In this document: in pieces, positions 16,625 to 25,403 of the stretch
Layout of the letters: the number at the start of each line of letters is the position of its first letter
Position numbering within the stretch: the stretch's first letter is position 1
Origin: CAWANF01 sp963783355
GTDB taxonomy: Bacteria; Bacteroidota; Rhodothermia; Balneolales; DATFMH01
Assembly: GCA_963783355.1 (NCBI GenBank)
Contig: CAWANF010000006.1
Location: 186,001 to 250,000, forward strand
Length of the DNA stretch: 64,000 nucleotides
Direction: 5' to 3'
Translations under genes and position numbers: made by a program
Notes under the pieces: generated by a model
Seen by the model: the letters and a program-made list of their open reading frames with translations, nothing else
The model's database searches: none
What the model was told of the DNA's origin: nothing

Positions 16625-17083
16625 GATATCTTTAGATTAGTAATTTTGAAAATAGCAGAACAAACAAATTTCAGTAAAATTAAATCAATAAAAATTCTGT
16701 TACACACGATCAATTCTACGAAAACAAAAAATGAAACTTAAATAATCTTATTCCTGAAAATAATCATTCCCCGTTTATTAAATACTTACATTATACAATC
16801 TTTATGTTTCATAACACGTATTTTTTTGTCTCACAACCAAAAGCGGAAATTTTCCTGGCCCCTTCCAAAATACTGTCCAGGTTGATACAAAGAAATACAG
16901 CCATCAATATATTTCATTCCCTGCCTGACCGCTTGTTCTCAGAAGGAACAAGAAAATATTTAGATTTATCCAGTATTAAAAAATATTAAAACAAGCCAAA
17001 TGAGCACATCTTAAGTTATTGTTTTTATATATTTTTATTAATATAAACTATAGTAGCTTATTTTGAATGATGACCTAAAACCA
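16625..17083. other. Divergent intergenic region, no gene recognised
   Basis: About 460 AT-rich bases between the divergently transcribed ATPase and GWxTD genes. A 61-codon frame at 16804-16989 has no recognisable features or ribosome binding site and is not called. Promoters for both neighbours must lie here, but no motif stands out clearly. Confidence 0.5.
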
Positions 17084-19117
17084 ATGCTTGTCACATTCAG
17101 TTATATATGGTCGTGTTTAATCTTATGGGTCTTTTGCTTTTCCCTGGCTGGTAATTGTCTGGCATCATATTCAATTTTGCAAACAGCACAGATGCAAGAT
17201 TCACTTCTGAAATCGGCATACGAGACCGGTCTCAAAGAAGTAAAAAAAGGCCAATGGAAATCGGCACTGGTAACCTGGGAAACAGCTTTGCATGTTCAGG
17301 ACACGCAAAAGTCCATAGAGATGAAGATGGCCGTACAATATATACAGACAGTAACAGCGCACAATGATAGCTCCCGCTTTACAGATGCCGGCGAATTTTA
17401 TTTAAACGCATTTAAACAGGCCAGCTGGAATCGCGATCCAAAATCCATAAACGAGGAACTGTCCCGTATTCTTCCCCTAATTCCTTACAAAGAGCAAAAA
17501 AAGTGGAAAAAGGAAATCAAAAAAAGGAATTCCAATATATTTCATAAAGTAGTCACGTTTTGGGAAATACAGGATCCCATCACATCCACGCCGGTCAACG
17601 AACGGCTGATTGAGCACTGGCAGCGTATTGCTTATGCCCGCAAACATTTCACCCGGGCCCAAAATAGCGTCTATAAAACCGACGATCGCGGGTTAATTTA
17701 TGTACGGTTTGGCAAGCCCGATATCGAAGAGAAGAATGTAGCACTTCCGCCAAATCTAATCCCTGACCCGGTGACCGGAGGCCCGCTGAGAGTCAACGGC
17801 ATGATGTATCGGCCGGTAGTCCCTATCATTATTGAAACGGATTTATGGAAATACACTTTCTCAAATCGCCAGGAACCTTCATACTACCTGTTTGGAACCA
17901 ATCAAAAAGGCGGGGGATTCGCCCTTCAAAAAGGAATTATGCATATGATTCCATCTAATGGTTACACATTGATATCGGCTGGCATGGGACGTGAAGGCGG
18001 TGCGTTGATGATTAAATATTCGATAATTGGTAAACTGCGGGGAGTGACGGGTTATTATGAAAGACTCTATAATGAACTGACCAACGCTTTTATCGTACGT
18101 AGTGTGAACCGAAATATATCGGGAGGAGCCATATACCAGGCCCCGGATATTCTGCACCGGTTCGAAAATTGGGAATTTGTCGAATCGAATCGGCGCGATA
18201 TGGAATCACCGGGCTTCACAACGGATTTTGTCACCGAAAGTAACAGGTTGCCCGTCAATTTTAAATATTTTCGTTTTCTTAATAATCAAAATGAAACCGA
18301 ATATTTACTGGTAATGGATCCCCACCTGAATAAACTCAATAAAAGGCTGCAATCAGACGTCCTGAAAAAACACCCGCTCAAAGATATCATGTTAAAAAGC
18401 TCCCTCATCTCAATAAATGAGGCGGGACAAAGGAAAGTATTTGCATCTCGTGATCTTAACTTGTCGAAAATTATTCATAACGGCGGCACTGTATCCTACT
18501 TTTTCAATTGTGACAGTGTCGGACATTCACCCATTACAGGTATCGATATTTTTGGAGATGACGGGAAAAGGATTGGCAAGGTTACCTTTCCAATGACATT
18601 ATTTAAAAAAGATAATCGCGACACCGTAATCTATAATGGAAGCCAGCCAATTTTCAGCAGCGGACCTTTACAACCTGGATTACCCGAAGATCTGAAATGG
18701 ACATCTGGCGGCATTCTTATCAGTGACCCCATCCTTGGATACCGCCAACCTGTTGATTCTCTGAAGCGAATACCCATCGAGCCAACATTACATCCTGCAT
18801 TCATGAATGGAAATGAAATATTGGTCTTTTTCGAAGTCTACGACCGGATTATCAATACCTATTCGATTACTTTCAGTTATGAAAAATATGCCATGGGACT
18901 ATTCGGGAAAAGGCGAAAATCGTATAATGAAAATGCAAACGTAACCGCTATTTTCAGGCGAGAGAATAACCGTGAACCAAAATGGATAACCCTGAAACTT
19001 AATGGATTTGAACCCGGAGCTTATAACCTAAAACTTACTGTAAAGGATGATAAAGGAAAGATCCTGGATACACGAACAGTAAATTTTGCAATCAGGCAGG
19101 AACCTAAATTGGAATGA
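17084..19117 (+). CDS. GWxTD domain-containing secreted protein
   Basis: A 677-residue exported protein. It begins with a signal peptide (MLVTFSYIWSCLILWVFCFS to about residue 26), then a TPR-like helical region (GLKEVKKGQWKSALVTWETA). The GWxTD domain is recognised from FWEIQDPITSTPVNERLIEH, HWQRIAYARKHF and DRGLIYVRFGKPD; the name-giving motif is changed to VYKTD. C-terminal beta-rich domains follow, ending NGFEPGAYNLKLTVKDDKGK. The family is found in FCB-group bacteria and has no established function. ATG 17084 is preferred over TTG 17063 because the signal peptide starts there. Confidence 0.82.
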   Translation: MLVTFSYIWSCLILWVFCFSLAGNCLASYSILQTAQMQDSLLKSAYETGLKEVKKGQWKSALVTWETALHVQDTQKSIEMKMAVQYIQTVTAHNDSSRFTDAGEFYLNAFKQASWNRDPKSINEELSRILPLIPYKEQKKWKKEIKKRNSNIFHKVVTFWEIQDPITSTPVNERLIEHWQRIAYARKHFTRAQNSVYKTDDRGLIYVRFGKPDIEEKNVALPPNLIPDPVTGGPLRVNGMMYRPVVPIIIETDLWKYTFSNRQEPSYYLFGTNQKGGGFALQKGIMHMIPSNGYTLISAGMGREGGALMIKYSIIGKLRGVTGYYERLYNELTNAFIVRSVNRNISGGAIYQAPDILHRFENWEFVESNRRDMESPGFTTDFVTESNRLPVNFKYFRFLNNQNETEYLLVMDPHLNKLNKRLQSDVLKKHPLKDIMLKSSLISINEAGQRKVFASRDLNLSKIIHNGGTVSYFFNCDSVGHSPITGIDIFGDDGKRIGKVTFPMTLFKKDNRDTVIYNGSQPIFSSGPLQPGLPEDLKWTSGGILISDPILGYRQPVDSLKRIPIEPTLHPAFMNGNEILVFFEVYDRIINTYSITFSYEKYAMGLFGKRRKSYNENANVTAIFRRENNREPKWITLKLNGFEPGAYNLKLTVKDDKGKILDTRTVNFAIRQEPKLE

Positions 19118-19168
19118 TGATAATTTTTACCAAATGCCCAATTGAATTAAAAGCTGTAATGACCTTCT

Positions 19169-19200
19169 AATCTTTAGTTTTTAAATAAAATCTAAAGATT
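19169..19200 (+). terminator. Hairpin downstream of GWxTD gene, possible terminator
   Basis: AATCTTTAG (19169-19177) and CTAAAGATT (19192-19200) are exact reverse complements with a 14-base AT-rich loop, 50 bases after the stop codon. The stem is weak and no long T-run follows on the plus strand, so termination is uncertain. Confidence 0.35.
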
Positions 19201-19321
19201 TAGTTAACACGCGTTGAAAATTTCTACCTATATTAACCTGAAATAATTTCTATTTTAAATGGGGAAAGATGTATGGTGTTATCTTTTTATGAAAATTGAT
19301 TTTAGAATAGTATAATTTTCA

Positions 19322-19360
19322 TTGTAAAGCCTTGTTCCCCAATCCATAGGGACTTTACAA
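19322..19360 (+). promoter_or_regulatory. Structured leader hairpin upstream of amidase gene
   Basis: TTGTAAAG (19322-19329) pairs exactly with CTTTACAA (19353-19360). Inside, GTTCCC and GGGAC can extend the stem with a bulge. It ends 48 bases before the amidase start, so it would lie in the 5' leader or overlap the promoter. No known riboswitch class is matched. Confidence 0.35.
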
Positions 19361-19408
19361 ACAACTATTTTTCTGCAAAATAACTAAATCTGATATCGTT
19401 TAATCATA

Positions 19409-20770
19409 ATGGCAGGACTCGATAAAACAACTATTATCTTAAACCATATTTTTAACAAACCTCACAGATTTATTAGCTCCTGTAAAATCCCTGTCTCCCG
19501 GAGCCTGCTCTCAGCCATCGTTTTTTTATTCCTGTTTACAGGTTCGCTTTATGCCCAAAATCATTCTGCTAACGATGTTTTAAATCGAATTTCTGTAGCC
19601 AAACGGGGTGACAATAGAGGGTATGTTGTGCGTTTTGATATGACCAGTCCGGCCGATTCTTTTGTGGTCATGCAGCCATCTCCAAATTTAATTCAGTTGG
19701 CTATCTACAAAAAAAATATAACCTTCAAGAAGGTTCATATTGATAAGAATTACAACAGTTTCAAGAAATTTGATATTGTATCCATCCCTTCCGGACTTGG
19801 CATCAATATCCATTTAAAAGATGATATATACCTTATTGGAAATGCTTATCCGGATCGTAATAAACACGATTTGCTTCTGGGGCTGACCACCGCTTCAAAA
19901 AAAGATTTAAGCATACTTACCAAAGGAATCCAACAGATTGACTGGAATGCACTTCAGTCAAACTCCAAAATCGTTAATGTCAGCTCGATGGCAGGAAAAT
20001 CATCGTCCGACAGCAGTAAGATGACGGAAGACCCATCGTATTATGCATTAAAGAAGAAGATTAAATTTGATGTTGTGGTCATCGATGCGGGCCACGGTGG
20101 TAAAGACCCGGGAACCATTGGATATCATCATATCGAAGAAAAGAATATTGCCTTGAAAGTCGCTTTAAAAGTGGGCGAATATATCAAAAAAAACATGCAG
20201 GGTGTGAAGGTTGTCTTCACACGAGACAAAGATGTGTTCATTCCGTTAAAAGACCGCGGACATATCGCCAATCGGGCTCAGGGAGATTTATTCATTTCCA
20301 TTCATTGCAACTCGTCTCCGGCACACAGTGCTCACGGGACCGAAGTTTATTTCCTTGGATTGCATCATTCTAATGAAGCATTCGAAGTAATGAAAAGGGA
20401 AAACAACGTGGTTCGGCTTGAGAACAATAGCGATTCTCCGAAATTATCTGACGAACAAATGCTGATTTATGAACTGGCAAATAACGGCTATATGGCCAAC
20501 AGTGAAAAATTTGCTGAAATGCTCGATCATCAATTTAAAGACCGGGCACACCGCCATGTCCGCGGTATTCACCAGGCTGGATTTGTCGTGCTCTACTACG
20601 CCTCTATGCCGGCCGTACTGGTAGAACTCGGATTTCTCAGTAATCCTAAAGAAGCCCGATTTTTAAATAGCAAATACGGACAAACAATTATGGCTTCTTC
20701 TATCTATCGTGCTGTCAAAAATTACAAAGAACAATTCGATAAAAGCCAGAATTTTACTAACTCAAATTAA
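19409..20770 (+). CDS. N-acetylmuramoyl-L-alanine amidase (AmiC type)
   Basis: A 453-residue periplasmic cell-wall hydrolase cutting the amide between muramic acid and the stem peptide. A hydrophobic export segment lies near residues 30-50 (SLLSAIVFLFLFTGSLYAQ), followed by an AMIN-like beta domain. The catalytic Amidase_3 domain starts at VVVIDAGHGGKDPGTIG (zinc histidine near 229) and continues with SIHCNSSPAHSAHGTEVYFL and VLVELGFLSNPKEARFL carrying the catalytic glutamate. The uridine kinase gene follows after 10 bp. Confidence 0.93.
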   Translation: MAGLDKTTIILNHIFNKPHRFISSCKIPVSRSLLSAIVFLFLFTGSLYAQNHSANDVLNRISVAKRGDNRGYVVRFDMTSPADSFVVMQPSPNLIQLAIYKKNITFKKVHIDKNYNSFKKFDIVSIPSGLGINIHLKDDIYLIGNAYPDRNKHDLLLGLTTASKKDLSILTKGIQQIDWNALQSNSKIVNVSSMAGKSSSDSSKMTEDPSYYALKKKIKFDVVVIDAGHGGKDPGTIGYHHIEEKNIALKVALKVGEYIKKNMQGVKVVFTRDKDVFIPLKDRGHIANRAQGDLFISIHCNSSPAHSAHGTEVYFLGLHHSNEAFEVMKRENNVVRLENNSDSPKLSDEQMLIYELANNGYMANSEKFAEMLDHQFKDRAHRHVRGIHQAGFVVLYYASMPAVLVELGFLSNPKEARFLNSKYGQTIMASSIYRAVKNYKEQFDKSQNFTNSN

Positions 20771-20780
20771 TTCTACAAAA

Positions 20781-21407
20781 GTGACTGAAAAGCCGTTAAT
20801 CATTGGCGTAGCGGGAGGAAGCGGATCCGGAAAGACAACCGTTGTTCGCCATCTTATCGACCGAATTGGTGAAGATAACTTAGTCATGTTGCAGCACGAC
20901 TCATACTATAGAGACTTAAAGCACATCACATTCGAGGAACGAACCAAACAAAATTTTGATCATCCATCTGCCCTGGAAACAGAATTGATGATTCGTCATA
21001 TTAATGCTTTGATCGAAGGTTATAGTGTAGAAATCCCGGTTTATGACTTTTCCAGACATATTCGTTCCGATAAAACGCGATTGATTTATCCCAGGGATGT
21101 CATTCTCATCGATGGTATTTTGATTTTTAATGAAAAAGACCTGCGCAGCCTCTTGGATATAAAAATCTTCGTCGATACCGATGATGATATCCGTTTGTTA
21201 CGCCGCCTGCGCCGCGATATTATGGAAAGAGAGCGGAGCCTGGACAACGTTTTATCTCAATATGAACGTTTTGTACGCCCGATGCATCTCGAGTTTGTTG
21301 AACCGACAAAACGCTATGCAGATATTATCATCCCGCATGGTGGAGAAAACACCGTAGCGCTGGATATGGTTGATTCGTTGATAAAAGCAAGAATTGGACA
21401 GGCGTGA
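20781..21407 (+). CDS. udk: Uridine kinase
   Basis: A 208-residue P-loop kinase phosphorylating uridine and cytidine in pyrimidine salvage. Walker A is IIGVAGGSGSGKTTVVRHLI near the N-terminus; the lid and substrate segments HDSYYRDL, NFDHPSALE, and DGILIFNEKDLRSLLDIKIF are canonical. I place the start at GTG 20781, 10 bases after the amidase stop, since the longer frame (GTG 20709) would overlap the amidase by 62 bases and add an unconserved tail. Confidence 0.93.
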   Translation: MTEKPLIIGVAGGSGSGKTTVVRHLIDRIGEDNLVMLQHDSYYRDLKHITFEERTKQNFDHPSALETELMIRHINALIEGYSVEIPVYDFSRHIRSDKTRLIYPRDVILIDGILIFNEKDLRSLLDIKIFVDTDDDIRLLRRLRRDIMERERSLDNVLSQYERFVRPMHLEFVEPTKRYADIIIPHGGENTVALDMVDSLIKARIGQA

Positions 21408-21447
21408 GAGTTTGAAGTACTTAGGTTTTGGAGTACTTAGAGTTTGG
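21408..21447. repeat. Short interspersed direct repeat (AGTTTG / AGTACTTAG)
   Basis: AGTACTTAG occurs at 21416-21424 and 21432-21440, and AGTTTG at 21409-21414 and 21441-21446. The unit fills the gap between udk and coaX and runs into the 3' end of coaX, encoding its last residues. It looks like a small dispersed repeat inserted at the convergent gene ends. Confidence 0.45.
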
Positions 21448-22197
21448 TCTATCTGATACCAGGGCTTTCATGCCTTCAAAAACCAAATTTTTATCAATAA
21501 TAGAAGGCTGTTCCAGGTAACGGCTGATATCGTCACTGTCCCCGCCGGTCAGCCATACTTTATATTCACCGTATTTCCTTTTATAACGTTTGAGCATTGC
21601 CTCAATAACATCCATATAAGCACCGATTAATCCCCACTGCAGGGATGTTCGTGTAGATTTACCGGGCCAAACGGGAGGAATTCCCCTTTCTACACCCGGT
21701 AAAGCCGGAGCATGATTTTTTAAACCGTCTTCCCATATGCGAAGCCCGGGCAAAATAACCCCTCCATGATAAACCGAATGGGCATCCATATAATCGATGG
21801 TACAAGCAGTCCCTGAATCAATCACAACGACAGCATCATTAGCCAGTTTACAAGCCCCTAAACAGGCTAAATAACGATCAACTCCCAGCGTCTCCGGGGT
21901 TTCATAATCGAGCGATTCACCAGGGATATCCCGAATGGTCAAAAGATGAACCGGAATCGGCGAAAAGAAGGATTCCAATTGATGAGTGATGCCTTCTACC
22001 ACACTTGAAATAAAAACTTTTGCGAATGCTATCGGGTTCTCACCGAAAAAATCACCAATTTTGTCCAATTCATGATGCCCGAGTTGAAGTACATCATGCC
22101 ATGTTCCCTTTTGAAAAGTTTTCATTTTCAAAAATGAATTACCGACATCGATAAATAAAAAATCACCATTATTATTTTGCAATTCAGATTCGATCAT
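21421..22197 (-). CDS. coaX: Type III pantothenate kinase
   Basis: A 258-residue ASKHA-fold kinase catalysing the first step of coenzyme A synthesis. Motifs are FLFIDVGNSFLKM (phosphate 1), ETPETLGVDRYLACLGA with the catalytic aspartate of GVDR, VVIDSGTACTIDYMD (phosphate 2), and HGGVILPGLRIWEDGLKNHA. The final NSKYSKT tail is encoded by the direct repeat listed at 21408-21447 and lies beyond the usual family end, so the original stop was probably lost by repeat insertion. coaBC and panB elsewhere in the window belong to the same pathway. Confidence 0.93.
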   Translation of the reverse strand: MIESELQNNNGDFLFIDVGNSFLKMKTFQKGTWHDVLQLGHHELDKIGDFFGENPIAFAKVFISSVVEGITHQLESFFSPIPVHLLTIRDIPGESLDYETPETLGVDRYLACLGACKLANDAVVVIDSGTACTIDYMDAHSVYHGGVILPGLRIWEDGLKNHAPALPGVERGIPPVWPGKSTRTSLQWGLIGAYMDVIEAMLKRYKRKYGEYKVWLTGGDSDDISRYLEQPSIIDKNLVFEGMKALVSDRPNSKYSKT

Positions 22198-22249
22198 GTA
22201 ATCATTAAATTAATTATCAGTTAAAGGTAACAAAAAAAGATTTTATACC

Positions 22250-22975
22250 ATGAATTTACAATCCAGAACAGCGATCGTCACCGGTGCCAGCAGCGGACTT
22301 GGTTATTCATTCAGCAAAGCCTTAATTAACAAAGGCACCATTGTCTACGGAATTGCAAGAAATTCTGATAAGCTTGACACAGTACAAAAAGAATTGGGGA
22401 AGTTATTTCACCCGGTCATCCTGGATATCAGTGACGCCGGGAAAGTGGCTAATTGGGTTGAAAACACCTTTAAGCATCATAAAGGCCCGGATATTCTAGT
22501 TAACAATGCCGGGATAGGAATATTTGGTACGGTCGACAAGTTGTCGCTCGAAGAATGGCACACGATGATCAATACGAATCTATCCGGAGTTTTTTATCTG
22601 ACCCGGCTCATCGTTCCCTATTTAAAATCCAAAGATTCAGCTTCCCATATCGTGAATATAGCTTCCATCGCTGGATTAGTTGGAAATCCTGAATTATCCG
22701 GATATAATGCCTCCAAATTCGGATTGCGGGGATTCAGCGAAGCACTTATGAAAGAACTTCGCTACGACAAAATCAAAGTGACCTGTTTCTTCCCGGGTTC
22801 CGTTGCCACGCATTTTTTTGAAAACACGAAATCAAATTTGCCGGGAGCTCATGCTAATATGATGAATCCGGATGACATTGCCCGGTTACTCATCCATGTG
22901 CTGGAAACACCCGATAATTTTCTCATTGATGAGGTGGTAATGCGGCCATTGAATCCCAAACCTCCTTCGAAATAA
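22250..22975 (+). CDS. Short-chain dehydrogenase/reductase (SDR)
   Basis: A 241-residue classical SDR. The cofactor glycine motif is TGASSGLGYSFSKALI (about residues 11-26), NNAG is at LVNNAGIGIFG, and the catalytic Ser-Tyr-Lys appears as IASIAG then YNASKFG. The substrate is unknown. It is followed after one base by a lipoprotein gene, so the two are probably co-transcribed. Confidence 0.9.
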   Translation: MNLQSRTAIVTGASSGLGYSFSKALINKGTIVYGIARNSDKLDTVQKELGKLFHPVILDISDAGKVANWVENTFKHHKGPDILVNNAGIGIFGTVDKLSLEEWHTMINTNLSGVFYLTRLIVPYLKSKDSASHIVNIASIAGLVGNPELSGYNASKFGLRGFSEALMKELRYDKIKVTCFFPGSVATHFFENTKSNLPGAHANMMNPDDIARLLIHVLETPDNFLIDEVVMRPLNPKPPSK

Positions 22976-22976
22976 T

Positions 22977-23405
22977 ATGAAAAAAATAATTACCTGTTTC
23001 CTGCCGCTGATCCTGGTCTTTTCTTTGATGTCTGTTTCGGGCTGCAATCGTGATCCCAAGCCTGATAATCTGATACCCGAAAAAAAATATATCCATGTAA
23101 CGGCAGAATTCGAATTACTGAAAGCATATCAATCTCAGTATAAAGATTCGTCTAAAACCGTACAGCTTAAGGATACAATACTTAAGCATTATGGAGTTTC
23201 TTTTAATCAATTCATGCAGAGCAGAAATTATTACATGAAAATCAAAAAACAGCATGATTTGATGAAAAAGGCACTGGATGCCCTGAATGAAGAACGAAAC
23301 AGGATTTGGGAAGGAAATTCCAAAAAGGACAGTTCAAAAAGCGTGTTACACACGAAACCGAAAAAGCTGGTAAAAGCAGATACTCAATCTTCCCGTAAGA
23401 GATAG
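22977..23405 (+). CDS. DUF4296-like lipoprotein
   Basis: A 142-residue lipoprotein with signal peptide and lipobox (FSLMSVSGC, cysteine near residue 23). The mature part (NLIPEKKYIHVTAEFELLKA, DTILKHYGVSFNQFMQSRNY) resembles the DUF4296 lipoproteins of Bacteroidota. A basic Lys/Ser-rich tail follows. Function is unknown. Its 3' end overlaps the convergent recQ gene by 22 bases. Confidence 0.65.
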   Translation: MKKIITCFLPLILVFSLMSVSGCNRDPKPDNLIPEKKYIHVTAEFELLKAYQSQYKDSSKTVQLKDTILKHYGVSFNQFMQSRNYYMKIKKQHDLMKKALDALNEERNRIWEGNSKKDSSKSVLHTKPKKLVKADTQSSRKR

Positions 23406-25330
23406 AAAACGTCTGGTTCCCCGGTCATGGTCATTACTTTGTTCTCTCTCATCAGCAGATTCAAAATCAGTTTCAACTTCCGGGTATTTATCCCGGTTTC
23501 AGAACAAATAAAGCTGAACTTCCCAGGTTTTATTTCTAATAATTGCAATACCGATTGAACTTCTTTGGATTCAAGAATATTCTGTTCTCCTTTTTCCCGT
23601 TTTTCACACAAATCACAATGTCCACAATGGGTATGCACATTTTTTTCACCAAAATAATGGCTTAGATAGGCCCCGCGGCATGATTCAGTTCTGGCATAGC
23701 CCAACATATATTCCAATTTCTTCAAAAGGACTTCACGATATTTCATTAATTCGATATTCGAAAACGGCAGACGCTCCATTCTGGCATCATTCAGCTTCAC
23801 CAAAGGATTACTTTCCCTGATATCATATTGAAGAATTTGTTCTTTTTTCAGCACTTCCAGGCCCTTGATCAATTGATTTTTTGTAACATCGAGCTTTTTA
23901 TTGATGTGAGATAAATCCAGGTAAACCAATTGTTCCAGCGATTCCGGTCCGTATGATCGAAACAATCGATCGATGAAATCTCTTTTCTGCGAGTTTGAAA
24001 TCGCCTGTACATGCGCTAATAAACCATCATAACTCATCGTAAACCGGATTCCACACTGTGGTTCATAATTTGTTATAATATTCAGAATGCCAATCTGTTG
24101 CAGCGCCTGTAAACCAACTTGTTGTTTTTTCACCGGCAAACCACTCCGCTTCGACAAATCCTCCATGACGACTTGTTCTGCATCTTCCTGTTCCGACCCG
24201 ATGGCTAACTGGAAGCTGTCACAAACGGCATTATATATTTTTTGGAGCTCTTCCTTTTGCGGATATGCATCGGTAATAATCTGTTTAGCCCGCTTGTAAT
24301 CCGTTTGATTGTATAAAAGTACCGGATATGAAATAACTCCATCGCGCCCGGCCCGGCCAGATTCCTGGTAATAGGCCTCTAGCGATAATGGCATCAAATA
24401 ATGAATCACGTAACGGCAATCGGGTTTATCTATTCCCATTCCAAAAGCGCTCGTTGCCACAACCCAGTTCAATTCACCGGATAACCAACGGTTTTGAATA
24501 TCCGCTCTTTTATCCTGCTTCAGACCGGCATGATACGCTTCTGCCAGAAATCCGGCTCCCCGTAATTCATCTGCAATTTCTTCTGAATTTTTCCGGGTTC
24601 CGGCATAAACCAAGCCTGTTTTGGCATCGGAACGGCGAACCAGTGTCATCAGTTTCCTTTTCTTTTGCCTGGTTTCAATTACCCACCATTTCAGATTCGG
24701 GCGATCGAAACCCCGTGAAATGATTTCCGGCTCTCGGAAATCCAACGCTTCGACAATATCTTTTCGAACTTCGGGAGTAGCTGTTGCCGTCAATGCCATC
24801 CACCGGACATCCTTCTCCAAAGCTTCAAAGGATTCCTTTATGTTTCGGTATGCCGGACGGAAATCGTGACCCCATTCCGAGATGCAATGTGCTTCGTCAA
24901 CGGCAATAAGATCGATATTCAAACTATTCATTTCATATTGCCAGGCAGGACTTTGCAACCGTTCCGGCGAACAATAAAGGAGCTTATACATTCCGTTACG
25001 GGCATTTATCAGACGTTGTTCAATCTCCCTGTTGGAGAGCGTACTATTCAGGAATGTAGCATCTATCCCCAATCGATTTAGCTGATTAACCTGATCCTGC
25101 ATCAGGGCAATCAATGGGGATATTACAACAGTCAGCCCTTCCATAACCGTTGCCGGGACCTGGTAACATAGCGATTTTCCGCCTCCCGTTGGGAACAGAA
25201 CTAACGTATCGCTTCCCTGCAGAACCGATCGCACCACTTCTTCCTGCCCATCCCGGAAAGAATCGAATCCCCAAATGGATTTCAGGTTCTTTAATGCTAT
25301 GTCGAACAAGTCATTCATCATAACTACCAT
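23384..25330 (-). CDS. recQ: ATP-dependent DNA helicase RecQ
   Basis: A 648-residue superfamily 2 helicase for recombination and fork repair. Visible motifs are FPTGGGKSLCYQVPA (I), AVDEAHCISEWGHDFRPAY (II, with the aromatic-rich loop), MALTATATPEV (III), TSAFGMGIDKPDCRYVIHY (V) and ESGRAGRDG (VI). The zinc subdomain cysteines are in ESCRGAYLSHYFGE and THCGHCDLC. An RQC winged helix follows; I see no HRDC domain, the end being a short extra winged-helix-like segment. ATGs at 25330, 25321 and 25318 are all possible starts. Confidence 0.95.
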   Translation of the reverse strand: MVVMMNDLFDIALKNLKSIWGFDSFRDGQEEVVRSVLQGSDTLVLFPTGGGKSLCYQVPATVMEGLTVVISPLIALMQDQVNQLNRLGIDATFLNSTLSNREIEQRLINARNGMYKLLYCSPERLQSPAWQYEMNSLNIDLIAVDEAHCISEWGHDFRPAYRNIKESFEALEKDVRWMALTATATPEVRKDIVEALDFREPEIISRGFDRPNLKWWVIETRQKKRKLMTLVRRSDAKTGLVYAGTRKNSEEIADELRGAGFLAEAYHAGLKQDKRADIQNRWLSGELNWVVATSAFGMGIDKPDCRYVIHYLMPLSLEAYYQESGRAGRDGVISYPVLLYNQTDYKRAKQIITDAYPQKEELQKIYNAVCDSFQLAIGSEQEDAEQVVMEDLSKRSGLPVKKQQVGLQALQQIGILNIITNYEPQCGIRFTMSYDGLLAHVQAISNSQKRDFIDRLFRSYGPESLEQLVYLDLSHINKKLDVTKNQLIKGLEVLKKEQILQYDIRESNPLVKLNDARMERLPFSNIELMKYREVLLKKLEYMLGYARTESCRGAYLSHYFGEKNVHTHCGHCDLCEKREKGEQNILESKEVQSVLQLLEIKPGKFSFICSETGINTRKLKLILNLLMRENKVMTMTGEPDVFYLLRED

Positions 25331-25339
25331 AATAATGAA

Positions 25340-25377
25340 TAAACAAAAAACGCACGCCCCTTTTTAGAGACGTGCGT
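25340..25377 (-). terminator. Rho-independent terminator of sdhCAB
   Basis: Minus-strand reading gives ACGCACG (25377-25371), a spacer that extends the stem through G-U pairs, and CGTGCGT (25356-25350), followed directly by TTTTTTG. It lies 27 bases beyond the sdhB stop codon and cleanly separates the operon from recQ. Confidence 0.85.
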
Positions 25378-25403
25378 AAACAAATTTTAGAGATTAATCA
25401 AAA

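Noticed and set aside
16804..16989. A 61-codon plus-strand frame in the ATPase-GWxTD gap
   Set aside because: No ribosome binding site, no recognisable motif, and composition like the surrounding AT-rich spacer.
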